Positions 1-10,439 of a stretch of DNA of 64,000 nt are shown in pieces (position 1 is the first letter of the stretch; each line of letters starts with the position of its first letter). This DNA is from Diphasiastrum complanatum (lineage: Eukaryota; Streptophyta; Lycopodiopsida; Lycopodiales; Lycopodiaceae), in assembly GCA_029204225.1 (NCBI GenBank), contig CM055099.1:64541614-64605613 (forward strand), written 5' to 3'. Under the pieces are notes generated by a model that was not told the origin of the DNA, made no database searches, and was given only the letters and a program-made list of their open reading frames with translations. Position numbers and translations under genes: made by a program.

Positions 1-172
1 CATTGACAATCATACAGGACTAAGTGCAAACTTGCAATAAATGTTGATTACAGGGGAATCCACATTCTGTAATAATGTTCAGCTTTCTCTGAAGGCTTTG
101 AATCTCTTTACTGCTCTGATTCTATCTTGCCTTTGTGTGCAACTTTAAGTCAAAAATTTATTTGTGCTGCAG

Positions 173-683
173 GGACTGATCTATTCTGGAATCACGTACA
201 GCCTTCAAAGCTGGTGCGTTCAGAATGGAGGACCTGTGTTAGTGGCAGTCTACCAACCCCTTCAAACAGTGGTTGTTGCCGTACTTGCTGTTCCACTGTT
301 TGGAGATGGTTTGTCAGTGGGAAGGTCAGTATTGGGCTGAATTCAAGCATACTTTAGTTTTTAATCAATGGATTAGTTTAGTGATGAGGGCACAAATCCC
401 CTATACCTGAACAGATGCATTGAATTGGAAAAGATCTGTTTTGCACATTTTGTGGATATGCATTTGTTGTCAATGTACTAACCCAGCTTATGCCAGTGTT
501 GCTGGAGGACTCCTCATTATGTCTGGACTGTATTTGGTGAATTGGGGCCAAGGACAGCAACAGAAGCTCGAAACTTTCTCACAAGACACTGAAACTTTGA
601 TCAAAGACAAGCTGGGCAACAACATTTCTGGAGACCCACTTCTTAAATCTTGTTGGACTGATACACCAGACGAGCTTGCGTGA
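173..683 (+). CDS. WAT1-related / EamA-type transporter, 3' part (last two exons)
   Basis: Two exons join in frame: 173-324 (acceptor GCAG before 173, donor AG|GTCAGT after 324) and 497-683 (acceptor CCAG, stop TGA 681-683). The codon split across the junction gives Ser. The first exon reads GLIYSGITYSLQSWCVQNGG then PVLVAVYQPLQTVVVAVLAV, the second EamA-repeat helices of plant WAT1 (nodulin MtN21) proteins. The second exon reads GGLLIMSGLYLVNWG, the usual last membrane helix, followed by a polar tail of about 45 residues ending DELA. Family members are ten-helix membrane carriers; some move auxin or amino acids, and the substrate here cannot be told. The 5' exons lie outside the left edge. 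No stops or frameshifts are seen, so this looks like a live host gene. The family call is firm; the member is not. Confidence 0.85.
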
Positions 684-844
684 GAGTCTAGTCAATTCTA
701 ACAATTGGAAAAACATACATTTCCATGGGAACAATTTTGCCCCTTAGAGCTGGTGAAATGTCTGAGAAGTGTGAGCCCTTGTCTATAATGCTTGTGTTGC
801 AATACTTCTCTCAATTGAGCATGAGATCAAAGAATCCTCAAAGA

Positions 845-938
845 TGTGTAAATGTGGACTTGGTTGGTGTTGGGACACAAAATTTTGGACTCAAATGTGT
901 AAATGTGGACTTGGTTGGTGTTGGGACACAAAATTTTG
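845..938. repeat. 51-bp tandem duplication downstream of the transporter stop
   Basis: A segment beginning TGTGTAAATGTGGACTTGG at 845 recurs at 896, giving a period of 51 bases. The second copy stays identical for about 43 bases, then diverges at 939. Near identity implies a recent duplication. It lies 160 bases after the stop codon, probably in the 3' UTR. Confidence 0.9.
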
Positions 939-2260
939 CAAGTATTGCAACTGAAGATTAGGAAATTTTGCAAGGGAGTAAATCAATGGTATAACTTATG
1001 AGCATCATATCAGCATGGGAGGATAAAAGGTCGATCAAGCTAGAAAATATATGCTTTTGACATCATGTATTGTATCTCTATCAAATGCTTCTTGGTTTCC
1101 AAGGGGAGGCTCGAACTTGAGACCATCTCTATCAAATGACGAAATGAATGTATTATACATCATCACTCAGAGGAGCTAAATGTGATTGTTGTGAGATTCT
1201 TATCTATTGCTACATGACTATGGAGCATATGGAACACGACCTACATGAGCTTTTTTCTTTTTTCTTGGAAAAAGCATTATTTCTTTGTTTATAATCAAAT
1301 TATAATTTTTTTTATTTTAATGAAGAACATAGAATGACATTGAAATTCTTTATATAGATTATCTAGACAAAATATTTGTACATCAAAAAAGATATCCATG
1401 TATACATATACTACTTTTGGTTTCTTTCAGATAGGTTCGTTTTTGTTGGGATAGTGTGTGAACTAAGATGGCATGATATATTCCTAAAAAAAATGTTAAA
1501 ACTATTTGTTATCTATTTTATGACATACAAAAATCAAGTTAGAATAGGATGCCTAAAGGTGATGTATTGTCATTATTGTTAAACGTCATTATACGGTTAA
1601 AATGGCGAAGAAAATATTGCCAATAGTCAACAATCAAGAGGTCCCAGCCCAGTGTCACCTAAGAAGAGGCTAGACTTGGTTAAATGGCCTTCATAATTAA
1701 TAGGACTTTTAAGATTATTATTGACAATGTCTACACTTTTAATGAACGCAAAATTTATAAGGGTATTAGCATATAACATCCAGCTTGATTTTCAAGTAAG
1801 ACCATCGACACCAATACAAGCCCATGCCCAATGATGAAGCACCAGCTGACCAACGAGAAGGTATTAGTGTGTGGAGACAAAGATTGTAAAGGTATCAATG
1901 AACAAGCTAGAGGGCAAAGCCACTCTATATGTAAACATTTGGGGGAGAACTATTCACATGCCAATATGTAAAAACATCCCAAGGACCCCACATCTTGACA
2001 TTGACTAAAAATGGCAAAGAATTGGCATTTGATTTACTACGACTATCGAAAAAGCCATCATTACCTTAATGAAACACCAAGGATCATGACTTGATTTGAA
2101 GAAAAAACCATCATTTTCCCCCTTAGTTACCAACCCAATGAAGTACTTAATGTCATTTTTGAATGGGGTACTCTTGGACTATTTATGTACCGCCTCTTTT
2201 TATTACACAATGTACCTTCAAAATGTTGGATTATTCTCCTTCTTACCAATCGTCTTATCG
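939..2260. other. Intergenic, AT-rich, no gene recognised
   Basis: No supported coding exon is seen on either strand. The part at 1200-1600 is strongly AT-rich with only short chance ORFs. 1620-2100 is more balanced in composition and may be old repeat, but no retroelement motif could be read. Confidence 0.5.
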
Positions 2261-2299
2261 GTTTTTAATCTTCATCCATTGTTTATCCAGTTCTGCCGA

Positions 2300-3400
2300 T
2301 GTTTCCGTGTGTTTACACAGTCTGCATAATTACAAGCGTTTTTACACAGTCTGCAGAATTACACAGAGTTTACGATAGTGTCGCATTTTTTGCCTGACAG
2401 AAATCTCGTGGAAAAATACAGTGTCGCCTTTTTTGCATTTTTCGCCTGTCAGAAATCTCGTGCAAATATGCAGAGTCGCATTTTTCGCTTTTTCCAAAGA
2501 GCCTCAAATGTTAAGGAAATGACTCTAGCAAAGTGTTGGGCAACCCTAAATGAGATTTAAGGGCAGCTTCGCATTTTTCGCCTTTTTCGCTTTTTTGCGA
2601 AAAATCCGACAGTGTCACCTGTGGTTGTTTTAGTTTATTTTTGCAGAGCTACAGTTTTGGTTCATTTATGCAAACAGAACGTTTACGACCAATTTCACCG
2701 CTTATCATCAATCAATGACAAGGACCGGATGGATGCCACCGGATCACCAGCCAACTGGCGATCGCAATTGACGACCTAATTTCTTAGTATAAATGGTTGT
2801 TCATATTCATATAGATTAATTCATTGAAAATCAGAATTATCAGAAGCGTTTGAAGAGTTAGCTCTCTCTCTCGAGCCTGCGAGCTTGAACACTCCTGAGC
2901 ATTCTAGCTCACTTCTTAGAGTTGTTTTAGAGATTGCTATTGCACTACTGCTCATCAGCATTGCACATTAATTCATACTTTCATTTTAGCTGCTCAGAGA
3001 TAGCATAGAGTACACGACTTCAATCCGCAAGTTATTGTACTCATTTACTTCTGTTTCGTTTTGAATCAATACTATTTTTTATTGTGTTCAGTTTCGTCTC
3101 AGACTGTATGCATTTCTGTATATCTTTTGCGACTAATTATTTGTCTGATAATCTTCAATGCTTAATTGTTTGGCTACATAATCACTGTAGTACTGACTAT
3201 TTCAAAGTTAGTTACTATAAGTTCAAACGTGATTTCTATTACTATTGTCTTGTTTGAAATTGATAGGCGTAGTCATGCATTGGAAAGATGAAGATAGTTT
3301 ATTCCGCCATGCACGAAAGGTTTTTTTTTCTAGACACACGAATTATTTTTATTCATTTCTTTTCGAGCTAGACCTATCTTCTGCATACCACTTTTTGACA
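2300..3400 (+). mobile_element. Copia-type LTR (probable 5' LTR)
   Basis: This is called an LTR because it ends in CA directly before a Met-tRNA type primer-binding site at 3401. It carries a TATA-like TATAAAT at about 2790 and has the low coding content of an LTR. The left part contains short direct repeats: CAGTCTGCA(T/G)AATTACA twice between 2319 and 2365, and a CAGAAATCTCGTG unit at about 2398 and 2451. GTGTCGCA-rich stretches like these also occur downstream of the copia RNase H at about 57.3 kb. The part at 3060-3340 resembles 9150-9420. The left boundary is uncertain. Confidence 0.55.
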
Positions 3401-3411
3401 TGGTATCAAAG
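3401..3411 (+). other. Retrotransposon primer-binding site
   Basis: TGGTATCAAAG follows an LTR ending in ACA. The canonical plant copia site complementary to initiator Met-tRNA is TGGTATCAGAGC, so this is a close, slightly mutated match. Two intact canonical copies occur in the opposite orientation at 14579-14590 and 18064-18075. Confidence 0.7.
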
Positions 3412-3453
3412 TTGTTTCACTACTTCTTTATCTGATTCCAATATGATATCAGA

Positions 3454-4560
3454 GTGAAAGCTCTAATTTTACAAGTAGAGGTGAGGAAGTCCTCCAAATC
3501 CGAGGTAGAGCCTCCAAATGTCCTCCAAACAACCTGCAAGCTTCAAGATGCTCCCCAACTCCAAGCTAGGATGCCTCCACCTGCAAGTAAGGATCTGCAA
3601 GCCTCCAAGAATCTCTCCTCCACCTGTGTCCCTACTCTTTAAACACAAAGATAGATAACAAGTTGGCCTCAAGTATTCACCACCCAACCATAGCTAGATC
3701 CAAGCTCCAAGCAAGACCTATCTAGCTCCCCCTTTCTAACCCTAAACAAATCACAAGCATACCACAACACTCCATAGCATACTCAAGATCCAAACCCTAC
3801 TTATGTCCCATACCATAAGCAAGATCCAAACCTCAAGCATACTACCACAAGAAAGCACTCTACACACTAGTAGCAACACTAGAGCATAAGCCAAGCAAAC
3901 ACGAGAGATCTCTCCCCCCCCAATGGGTGCCCTACTACCCTCATATAGATGGCCCATGAACCCCTCCAATGCACTATGGAGTTCCATGCTCATCCAATGA
4001 GAGAGAGAGAAGCCTAGGGGAGTTAAAGAATCTCCAAGAGCCTCCATAGGCTTATGGAATGTCAAGAGACTCCTTCCATAACCTATGAGTCTTGGAATGC
4101 CTTTCTTGTGGGAGTTGGGAACTCAATGGACACTTTAGAAGGGCGCCCTCCTACTAGGTCCCATTGCCTAAGTTGTGCAAGTATACTTTGTTCCTAGACC
4201 AATAAAGTGATATGGTTCAAGGTTGAGGCCCAAGGTTTAGAAAAATAGTCATCCAATGACTTTCTAACACCTCACTAGGTTCCATACCTCCATCCAAGGC
4301 ATAGACACCTACCTGTCCTTAACTAAGGACACTAGTACCTTAATCTAAGGCACCTACCCTTAATACTAAGGATACCCCTTATCCAAGGGTCACGTGACTC
4401 CGTACCTCCAACTAAGGTATAGTCACTTGTCTGTCCTTATCCAAGGGAACATACCCTTAATTCTAAGGGTACCTTGCCATTCAGTCCCCAACACTAAGTG
4501 GACTATTAGGGGTCTGAAGTACTGCTAGTTACATAGGTATGTAACATCTAATACTTCATA
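3454..4560. repeat. Unassigned insert between a copia PBS and gag, with a cluster of short hairpins
   Basis: About 1.1 kb separates the primer site (3401) from the matching gag remnant (from 4711), longer than a copia leader should be. The first part is rich in CCTCCA/CTCCAA words. At 4315-4470 there are about seven short imperfect palindromes built on CCTTA...TAAGG, with loops of 2-4 bases. No protein is recognised. It is probably a separate non-coding insertion. Confidence 0.4.
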
Positions 4561-4710
4561 TCTTTCGCGATATCAAATTTAATATCATACTCTTCAGTTC
4601 TTTTCAACCTTTCAGCATCAGAGAATTGATTTCTTATTGTTGGCATTACCATATCTTAGCGTCATCGATACAATCGACAAACTAAGTTCCAGGTGGATTC
4701 TCAAAGTAAA

Positions 4711-5346
4711 GTCGGTTTTATCACAGACAAGCTGAATGGATCCAATTATTATTTGTGGAAATTTAAGATGAAGACCTTGCTAATCGCCAACTAATTATGG
4801 GATGTTGTTATAGGTACATAAGTAAAACCTGAAGACGACGACTCAAAGTGGAAATCAAAGGACGGAAAAGCTTTCGCGCTTATTATCCTCAATATATCAG
4901 ATACACAAATTGGACACACAGCTGAAGCTAAAATGTTAAGAGACGTTCGGGACATTTTGGACTCACTATATGACGTGAGGGACGTAAATACTAAGTTACA
5001 TCTACGAAGGAAATTTTTCACATTCAAAATGTCTACTGGTGATTCTCTTCAGAGTCACATTAACTAGTTTAAGAATATTTTGCAACAGATGGCCGCTATC
5101 AGATCAGTCATAGACGATCAAGACGCAATTATGACATTGCTTTCAAGCTTGCCCTCTACATATGAGAACTGGGTGATGATCATATCGACACACTCAGATT
5201 TGTCACTGAAGTTGTTTACAGGATCCCAGACATGCGATTACACATCATAGAACACATTCTATTGTAGCAATCAAGACAAAATGGCGGCACAAGACAAAAG
5301 AGATGCACAAAAAATAGAGCGACTGTATTATCAGTTTGGTTTTTAG
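4711..5346 (+). pseudogene. Copia gag remnant
   Basis: Translation from 4711 gives KLNGSNYYLWKFKMKTLLIA, the start of the copia gag (UBN2/DUF4219-like) domain. It continues through WKSKDGKAFALIILNISDTQ and LLSSLPSTYENWV, typical gag landmarks, and ends near the point where a zinc knuckle (CXXC) should start; only YYQFGF and a stop are found. In-frame stops, for example TAA at about 4790 and TAG at about 5068, show it is dead. It belongs with the LTR and primer site at 2300-3411, separated from them by an insert. No protease follows. Confidence 0.8.
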
Positions 5347-5349
5347 AGC

Positions 5350-5640
5350 GAGATCGTCAGTGTCTCGCTCGTTGGCGGAATGACCCTCTACTCTTTCGTT
5401 GTGTTCTGCTCGTTTGGCAGACTTTCATGCACAGCTCTATTGTTTCTAGTATTTTTCTTTTTCGCTCTACTCGCTACGCCTCTCTCTGTCTCTTACAGAT
5501 CACTCTCAATTCAGATTCTTTAGTTATGATCAAGAGAGGATCGTTTATACCTCCACTGTGTGGAGTTTACAAGATAGCTACTTAACGCTAATCAACTAGT
5601 TAGTTAGTCTCTGTTGTTGCCATTCATTTCTTTGTATGAA
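5350..5640 (+). repeat. Retroelement LTR/leader copy 1
   Basis: It starts near GTCTCGCTCGTTGGCGG (about 5361), which recurs at about 18428. From 5541 (TCGTTTATACCTCCACTGTG) to about 5630 it matches 7751-7860 closely, with a gap of about 20 bases after AAGATAGCT. The sequence is non-coding and probably belongs to the LTR or leader of one retroelement family present three times in the window. Confidence 0.6.
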
Positions 5641-6399
5641 AAGAGCCAATACATTGCTATCTACACTTGCCTACTACTTCCATCGATGGACCCAACTGTA
5701 GAAAACAATGCTCTTCATCACTATCTATGAGATAATTGATTTGTTGTCTGTGGAACTGTGGGCTACTGTCTGCTTGTGGCCTCCTTTTGCCTGTTTGCGG
5801 CCTCTGTACCAGTAGTATTCTGGAAGGTTCTACCTTGCTAACCAGTAAGCTTTTTGAAAGCCAAGGCAAACTGCAAGTGTTAGATGAGTTCACATGCATA
5901 AAGGCAAAGGAAATGCGAAATGCGGTATGGAATGTGGCATTCATGACTAGACTACCCACACATAGCGGCTACCTAACGACATTCTAAGGTATGATTCGAC
6001 TTTCATTGTTATTTGTGGACTTGGTGTGATAATCTAAATTACTTAATTTCTCGTTTATATTCATCTCGATTGTATGAAGGGTTTTGTTCTTACTTTCAAA
6101 TGTATGGTGGTAAGGCTTGGTTACGTGAATCATTTATGGTAGTGAATCATTTTTGTGCTACCTCAAGTAGGGAAGTGTTTAAATCATAGTAATGGTGTGA
6201 AAAAATACAGTTCATATGAGTTGTGTAGAGAACGAATTGCTTCACACTGTGTTTTCGACCTGCTAATCACTAGCCGAATCCAAGAGAAGTTTGGAAGTTA
6301 GTCCAAAAACATTTTTACACTTTATGCTTCAATAGTATGGAAGTGTTAGTTGAGCGTCAAAGTTTGAAGCGCTTTTCGTTTATGGAGAGTATTAACTGG

Positions 6400-7740
6400 G
6401 CCCAACCTCTGTGAAACACCAGAGCGGGTATCCGCCGGAAACAGCTGAAACACGCTGTCATGGTCAAGTTGCAAAGTATGCACTCCATTTCCGGTACTGT
6501 CTAGCGAAACACCTAGACCCGAAATCTAGGAAACGCTACCGTCCAATGAACAAGATGGCACGCGTAATGTACTCACCACATTTCACTTGACCTACCCCAC
6601 TTAAAAGAACAGTGTCTAGGGTGTCCAATAAAAACTGAACAATTTCAATGGATATACCCTTAACAATCCTAGAACTTTAGCAGAAACATAACCTAATGTC
6701 AAAGTAAGGGTCTAGAAGTGAGATAATAGAAATAATGAGTTGGACCCCATATGATGGGGGAAGAGGGTCAGTTCCAACCTGCGCGTAGTGACATCTATCA
6801 GCTACGACAGAGAGGACCTCCATGCTACTATTTACTCACCCCAGAACTCTACCAATATCTATGCCCTGGAGACACTCTACGTAGAACACAACATTGTGGG
6901 GAGTACAATTACTTCGAAGCATATGTACTCACAGAAGACAGATTTTGGCATCTGACAGAAGCCACCTCTGTCACGTACGCAGATATAGCCCACCCCCTTC
7001 TACTTAGAGAACCAGCGATACGGTCGTCTGGATCAGATAGTAGTACCAATTGAGACCAGGAGAAGATCCTAGGTACACGGTAGACCTATGTGATTGCACC
7101 GCCACGAGCTCACTGTTAGAGATGAGAACAATTTAGAGGTTTGAAAGAAGAAATTAGGTCTAGCAGGTCTAAGATACCACCAAACATCTAGGTAGTCATA
7201 TTTCTAAAGGTCCAGAATATTTTCAATAATAAGGGTCCTTGAAATTCGTGTATGGTCCGAACACCACAATGGCAGGGATGCGTCCCAATCTCCCTCTAGG
7301 ACCTAACATGCCATACATCGGTACTTCGCATCTAACCATTACTATCTTGCTAGGGCTGAAGATACACCATCGTCAGAGAATTATATCCATGCTCGGGATA
7401 GAGCGGTTGGATGAAATCCTTAGAGCGCCAGAGCCCTGCATCCTACCAATAGTGGATCTTGCAAGAACGTGGGATGTCATAGTCTTAGTATTGTTCTAGG
7501 AGGTTCAGTCTTGATAGAGGATGACCGTAGTATCGTGCCAAGACCAAGCTTATTGAAGCTGAGCTTATCCTCTTTCTACCATATTTCTGGAAGCCTGGAA
7601 ACTTCCATTGGCTGGAAAAGCATGGAGTGGTCGAGAGCCACCAGGGTTGGAAGCGGCTATCTTTGGTCCCTACCGTAAGGGCATTGTGGGCCCTTCCCCT
7701 TTTAGGGCTTTCTCAGGAACCAACCCCTCGTCCGAAAAAA
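6400..7740 (+). pseudogene. Foreign-looking broken ORF cluster, possible negative-strand RNA virus polymerase (L) relic
   Basis: Unlike the AT-rich retroelement debris around it, this block is richer in GC and holds three medium-length open stretches on one strand: 6751-7053 (100 codons), 7239-7499 (86) and 7469-7678 (69), in shifted frames. The second contains MPYIGTS followed about 20 residues later by an Arg-rich helix and then IVDLARTWD. That spacing is reminiscent of the capping-domain region of rhabdovirus-like L proteins (P-Y-x-G-S, then a basic helix). The third begins LGGSVL. Nothing resembling GDN or another core polymerase motif could be read, and stops and frameshifts break the set. 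The block lies between two copies of a retroelement leader (5541-5630, 7751-7860). The viral assignment is an inference from weak pattern matching; an unknown mobile element is an alternative. Confidence 0.3.
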
Positions 7741-7750
7741 CCCCTAACAA

Positions 7751-8150
7751 TCGTTTATACCTCCACTGTGTGGACTTTACAAGATAGCTAAACGTAGAAT
7801 CACAAGACTACTTAACGCTAATCAACTAGTTAGTTAGTCTCCGTCGTTGCCATTTGTTTCAGCTGGGCGTGAAGCTCGTTGAGCTGCCAGCTAGCAGCGC
7901 GAAAGATTCTTCTTCGTTTGTTTCGTAATCTCCCGTTTGCTTTCGTTCTTTTCGTCTCTTTCATAGTTTTTCGTTTTGCGTCCCTTTGCGGTTTGCGGTC
8001 CTAGAGGTGTGTTTACGATTCACAAATGATTCGCGAATCATTCATGCTTCGAGTCAAAGACACGTTGACTTTCGCGAATCGTTCCCGTTCAACCTTCGTT
8101 TCTTTTTCATGTTGCAACAAAGTTGCAGAAGTTCACCATTTCTGACAAGA
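7751..8150 (+). repeat. Retroelement LTR/leader copy 2
   Basis: 7751-7860 repeats 5541-5630 (shared TCGTTTATACCTCCACTGTG and ATCAACTAGTTAGTTAGTCT). The continuing part (GGGCGTGAAGCTCG, and GTTGCAGAAGTTCACCATTT at about 8120) resembles 18640-18840, where GTTGCATGAGTTCACCATCT is found. It leads into the gag fragment that follows. Confidence 0.6.
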
Positions 8151-8159
8151 TTTAACTCT

Positions 8160-8382
8160 TACTAGAGTTATCACTATGTTGCTGCAAGAAGACAATAGAA
8201 GAAGTCAAGACACTTTGTCTACTTCCTCCTCTTAGGCTCTATTTGTCAACAAAGGCTCGAAGCGACAAAAGCAAAAAAGCTCCAAGAAGGCTGCAACGAA
8301 TCAGAAACAGACTCAAGGTCAAGAACAATCATCGAATTCACAGTCGAAGAAGAAGATGTTTTGCAAGTATTGCAAGCAGAGT
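8160..8382 (+). pseudogene. Copia gag C-terminus with half a zinc knuckle
   Basis: The plus strand reads a basic linker (KGSKRQKQKSSKKAATNQ) then KKKMFCKYCK, the first CXXC of a copia zinc knuckle. The GH...C half is missing because the sequence switches at about 8383 to a minus-strand copia RT fragment. A stop occurs after SSS at about 8234. This is a clean head-to-head junction of two unrelated element pieces. Confidence 0.7.
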
Positions 8383-8560
8383 ACCAAGCTCTAGGTGCTT
8401 GTTTGAGTTCATATAGACTTCTCTTCAAAAAGCATACTTTTCCTGTAAGTCGCTTTTGATGAAGCCCTTGGGTTGCCTCGTGTAGATTTCTTCCTACAAA
8501 TAACCATTGAGAAAGGCATTTGTAACATCAAGTTGTAAGATCATCTAATTGAATGCAGTA
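8383..8560 (-). pseudogene. Copia reverse transcriptase fragment
   Basis: Minus-strand reading gives KLDVTNAFLNG, then EEIYTRQPKGF, then KRSLYELKQAPRAWY. These are consecutive landmarks of copia RT upstream of the YVDD box. Frames are interrupted and the YVDD part is absent. Confidence 0.8.
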
Positions 8561-8734
8561 GCAAGACTAGTGATCAATCTTATTGTAACTAGCAAATTAA
8601 TTGACCACTACACCCATTGGTTAGGAGAATGGGTACTATTACCTTGGAAACCATCAAACAAGCCAACCAAACTGAATTGAAACAACGATGGTGTAATCGA
8701 ATAAACTAATGGAAATAGGGTTTGATCTTTTTTA

Positions 8735-9135
8735 TGCAATAGATTGCCTAACAATGCCATTGGAGAAATCACACCTTATGAAGCTCTATATGGTAAGAGG
8801 CCGAATCTCAAAGATTTGAAAATCTTTGGATCAACTTGCTATGTTCACCAATCCTTGGAGACAAGGAAGAAGGACGATGCCACTTCTATAAAAGGTATAT
8901 TTGTGGAATATAGTGAAAATAGCAAAGGATATAGAGTCTTCAATCCCATCACTAAGAAAAAATATAGTGAGTAAGGATGTTATTTTTTTATGAAGGACAC
9001 TGTTTGAAAAGTAAATCAAAGTGCTACTAGTCATCTTGTTGTCAAAGACCTTGCTAGGATGGAGGAGGAGCATCCAAGTGACCAAGATCTTGAGGATCCA
9101 CCTCAATACCCGAGAGCTCTTACTAAATCTCATAC
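8735..9135 (+). pseudogene. Copia integrase C-terminal fragment
   Basis: Reading from 8744 gives EITPYEALYGKRPNLKDLKI, followed by FGSTCYVH and KGYRVFNP, typical of the copia integrase C-terminal region (the 'YE.W.G.KP...L..FG' block). It is open until about 8974, then continues in another frame through EEEHPSDQDLEDPPQYPRAL. No catalytic core precedes it. Confidence 0.8.
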
Positions 9136-9139
9136 TTTT

Positions 9140-9430
9140 TTATTGCGTTCAATATTATGTCGAAATATGTGCAAGCTTCTCTAAAGTTGTTTTTATCTGT
9201 TCAATCTCTTATCGATCAATGTGAATTGTCGAATGTTTCGATACTTCAATATTCTCTATCAATCAATTACACGATGTAATTATAATAGTAATGATTTCAA
9301 ACCTAGTTACTAAAAGTACGAACATGACAACTGTCACGATAGCTTTGTTAGTTTTTGATAGACATAGTCATACATTAGAAGAAGGATTATTTCACAGAGC
9401 CCGATAGTTTGTCTTTCTACTTTGAGTTTG
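9140..9430. repeat. LTR-like segment related to 3060-3340
   Basis: Shared landmarks are AGTTACTA, then GATAG(G/A)C(G/A)TAGTCAT(G/A)CATT, then a GGATTATTTCACAGAGCCCG-like string matching the GTTTATTCCGCCATGCACG region at about 3297. Similarity is moderate and interrupted. It is probably a decayed LTR or leader of the same family. Confidence 0.45.
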
Positions 9431-9980
9431 TTACTATTGTATCCTCTTTTCTTCTTCCAACATTTAGCACCATTGAAAGAGAGTAGACTATAGAAATAGT
9501 CATTTTGGAAAGTAATGTGGGAGCTTGCCCCACTATCAATCCACCATGTTTCACTTGAGTTGGATTTGGATGATGGTGATGAAGTAGATGCCATCAAGGA
9601 TGAATCTTCATCCTCCTCCTCCTCCTTGATGTTGTCTTGTTTGTTCTTGTGTGCATTCTTCTTTTTGTAGCATTCAGATGCAAACTACCCCTTCTTTCCA
9701 CAAATAAGCATTTGAGCTTGGTCTTGTCCTTTTTGTCTTTGTGTTTAGATCTCCATCATGCAATGACAAGGAACTCATCCTACTTTTTGCATGAAGCATC
9801 CTACAATCCTCGACCACTAGCACACTATGGAGCTTATAAATAGATGGCAAAGTGTCTTGGATGGCAAAGCTTTGAACCAAATTTGAGAGCTCATCTCCTA
9901 GGCCATTAAGGATAACTTTGTACTAGCTAATTTTCAAGTATCTTGTCTCCAATAGAAGCTAGTTCTTTGTTGAGAGACTT
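9385..9980 (-). pseudogene. Copia gag linker and protease start
   Basis: The minus strand carries WWIDSGASSHITFQNDYF, the retropepsin active-site region (D-S-G) of a copia protease, preceded by a basic and serine-rich linker. The zinc-knuckle region between 9600 and 9980 is frameshifted. The protease is cut off after about 50 residues, where LTR-like sequence begins. Confidence 0.75.
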
Positions 9981-9985
9981 GATCC

Positions 9986-10423
9986 TTAGCACATACTTTT
10001 TGCACTTTCACTACTATTTCTCATGCTTTGCAATATTTGATTTCTAAGCATGAGAACTCTAGAAGTGCTATTGGATTCATAAATGGCTTTTAGTGAATCC
10101 CATGCATCTTTGGCCAAAATACAAGTGGCTACCTCCTTCAAGAGGTCAACACTAACATTCATCTTTATACAATGTAATGCTAGTGTTTCCTTTTTCTTGT
10201 TTATCACCAACTCTTGTTCTCCAATAGGCTCATCCTCTTCATCTAGGACAATGTCAAAGAGATCTTGGAGCACTAATAGTGACTCCATTCTCACTTTCCA
10301 TATGGAATAATCTGTAGAATTCAACCTCTCACTAGGTTCAAGAAGGAATGTACCAATGGACCCCATCTTCCTAATGACTTGTACAAGATTGTACTTCTCG
10401 GCCCTCTCTAAATTCTTTCTCAA
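9986..10423 (-). pseudogene. Copia gag (UBN2-like) remnant, open for 145 codons
   Basis: The uninterrupted minus-strand stretch reads RLNSTDYSIWKVRMESLLV, then a DEEDEPIGEQ acidic part, then ILAKDAWDSLKAIYES, the classic gag order (N-terminal DUF4219-like, then W-L...Y). It is continuous in orientation with the protease fragment at 9385-9597, so both come from one minus-strand element. No primer site could be found to its right. Confidence 0.85.
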
Positions 10424-10439
10424 AATATGATCACTTTCA

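Noticed and set aside
1-172. A further exon of the WAT1-like transporter at the left edge.
   Set aside because: No EamA-like reading was found. The sequence looks intronic up to the acceptor at 171-172.
9674-9880. Short minus-strand stretch as a separate gene.
   Set aside because: It is a frame of the copia gag linker between 9597 and 9986.
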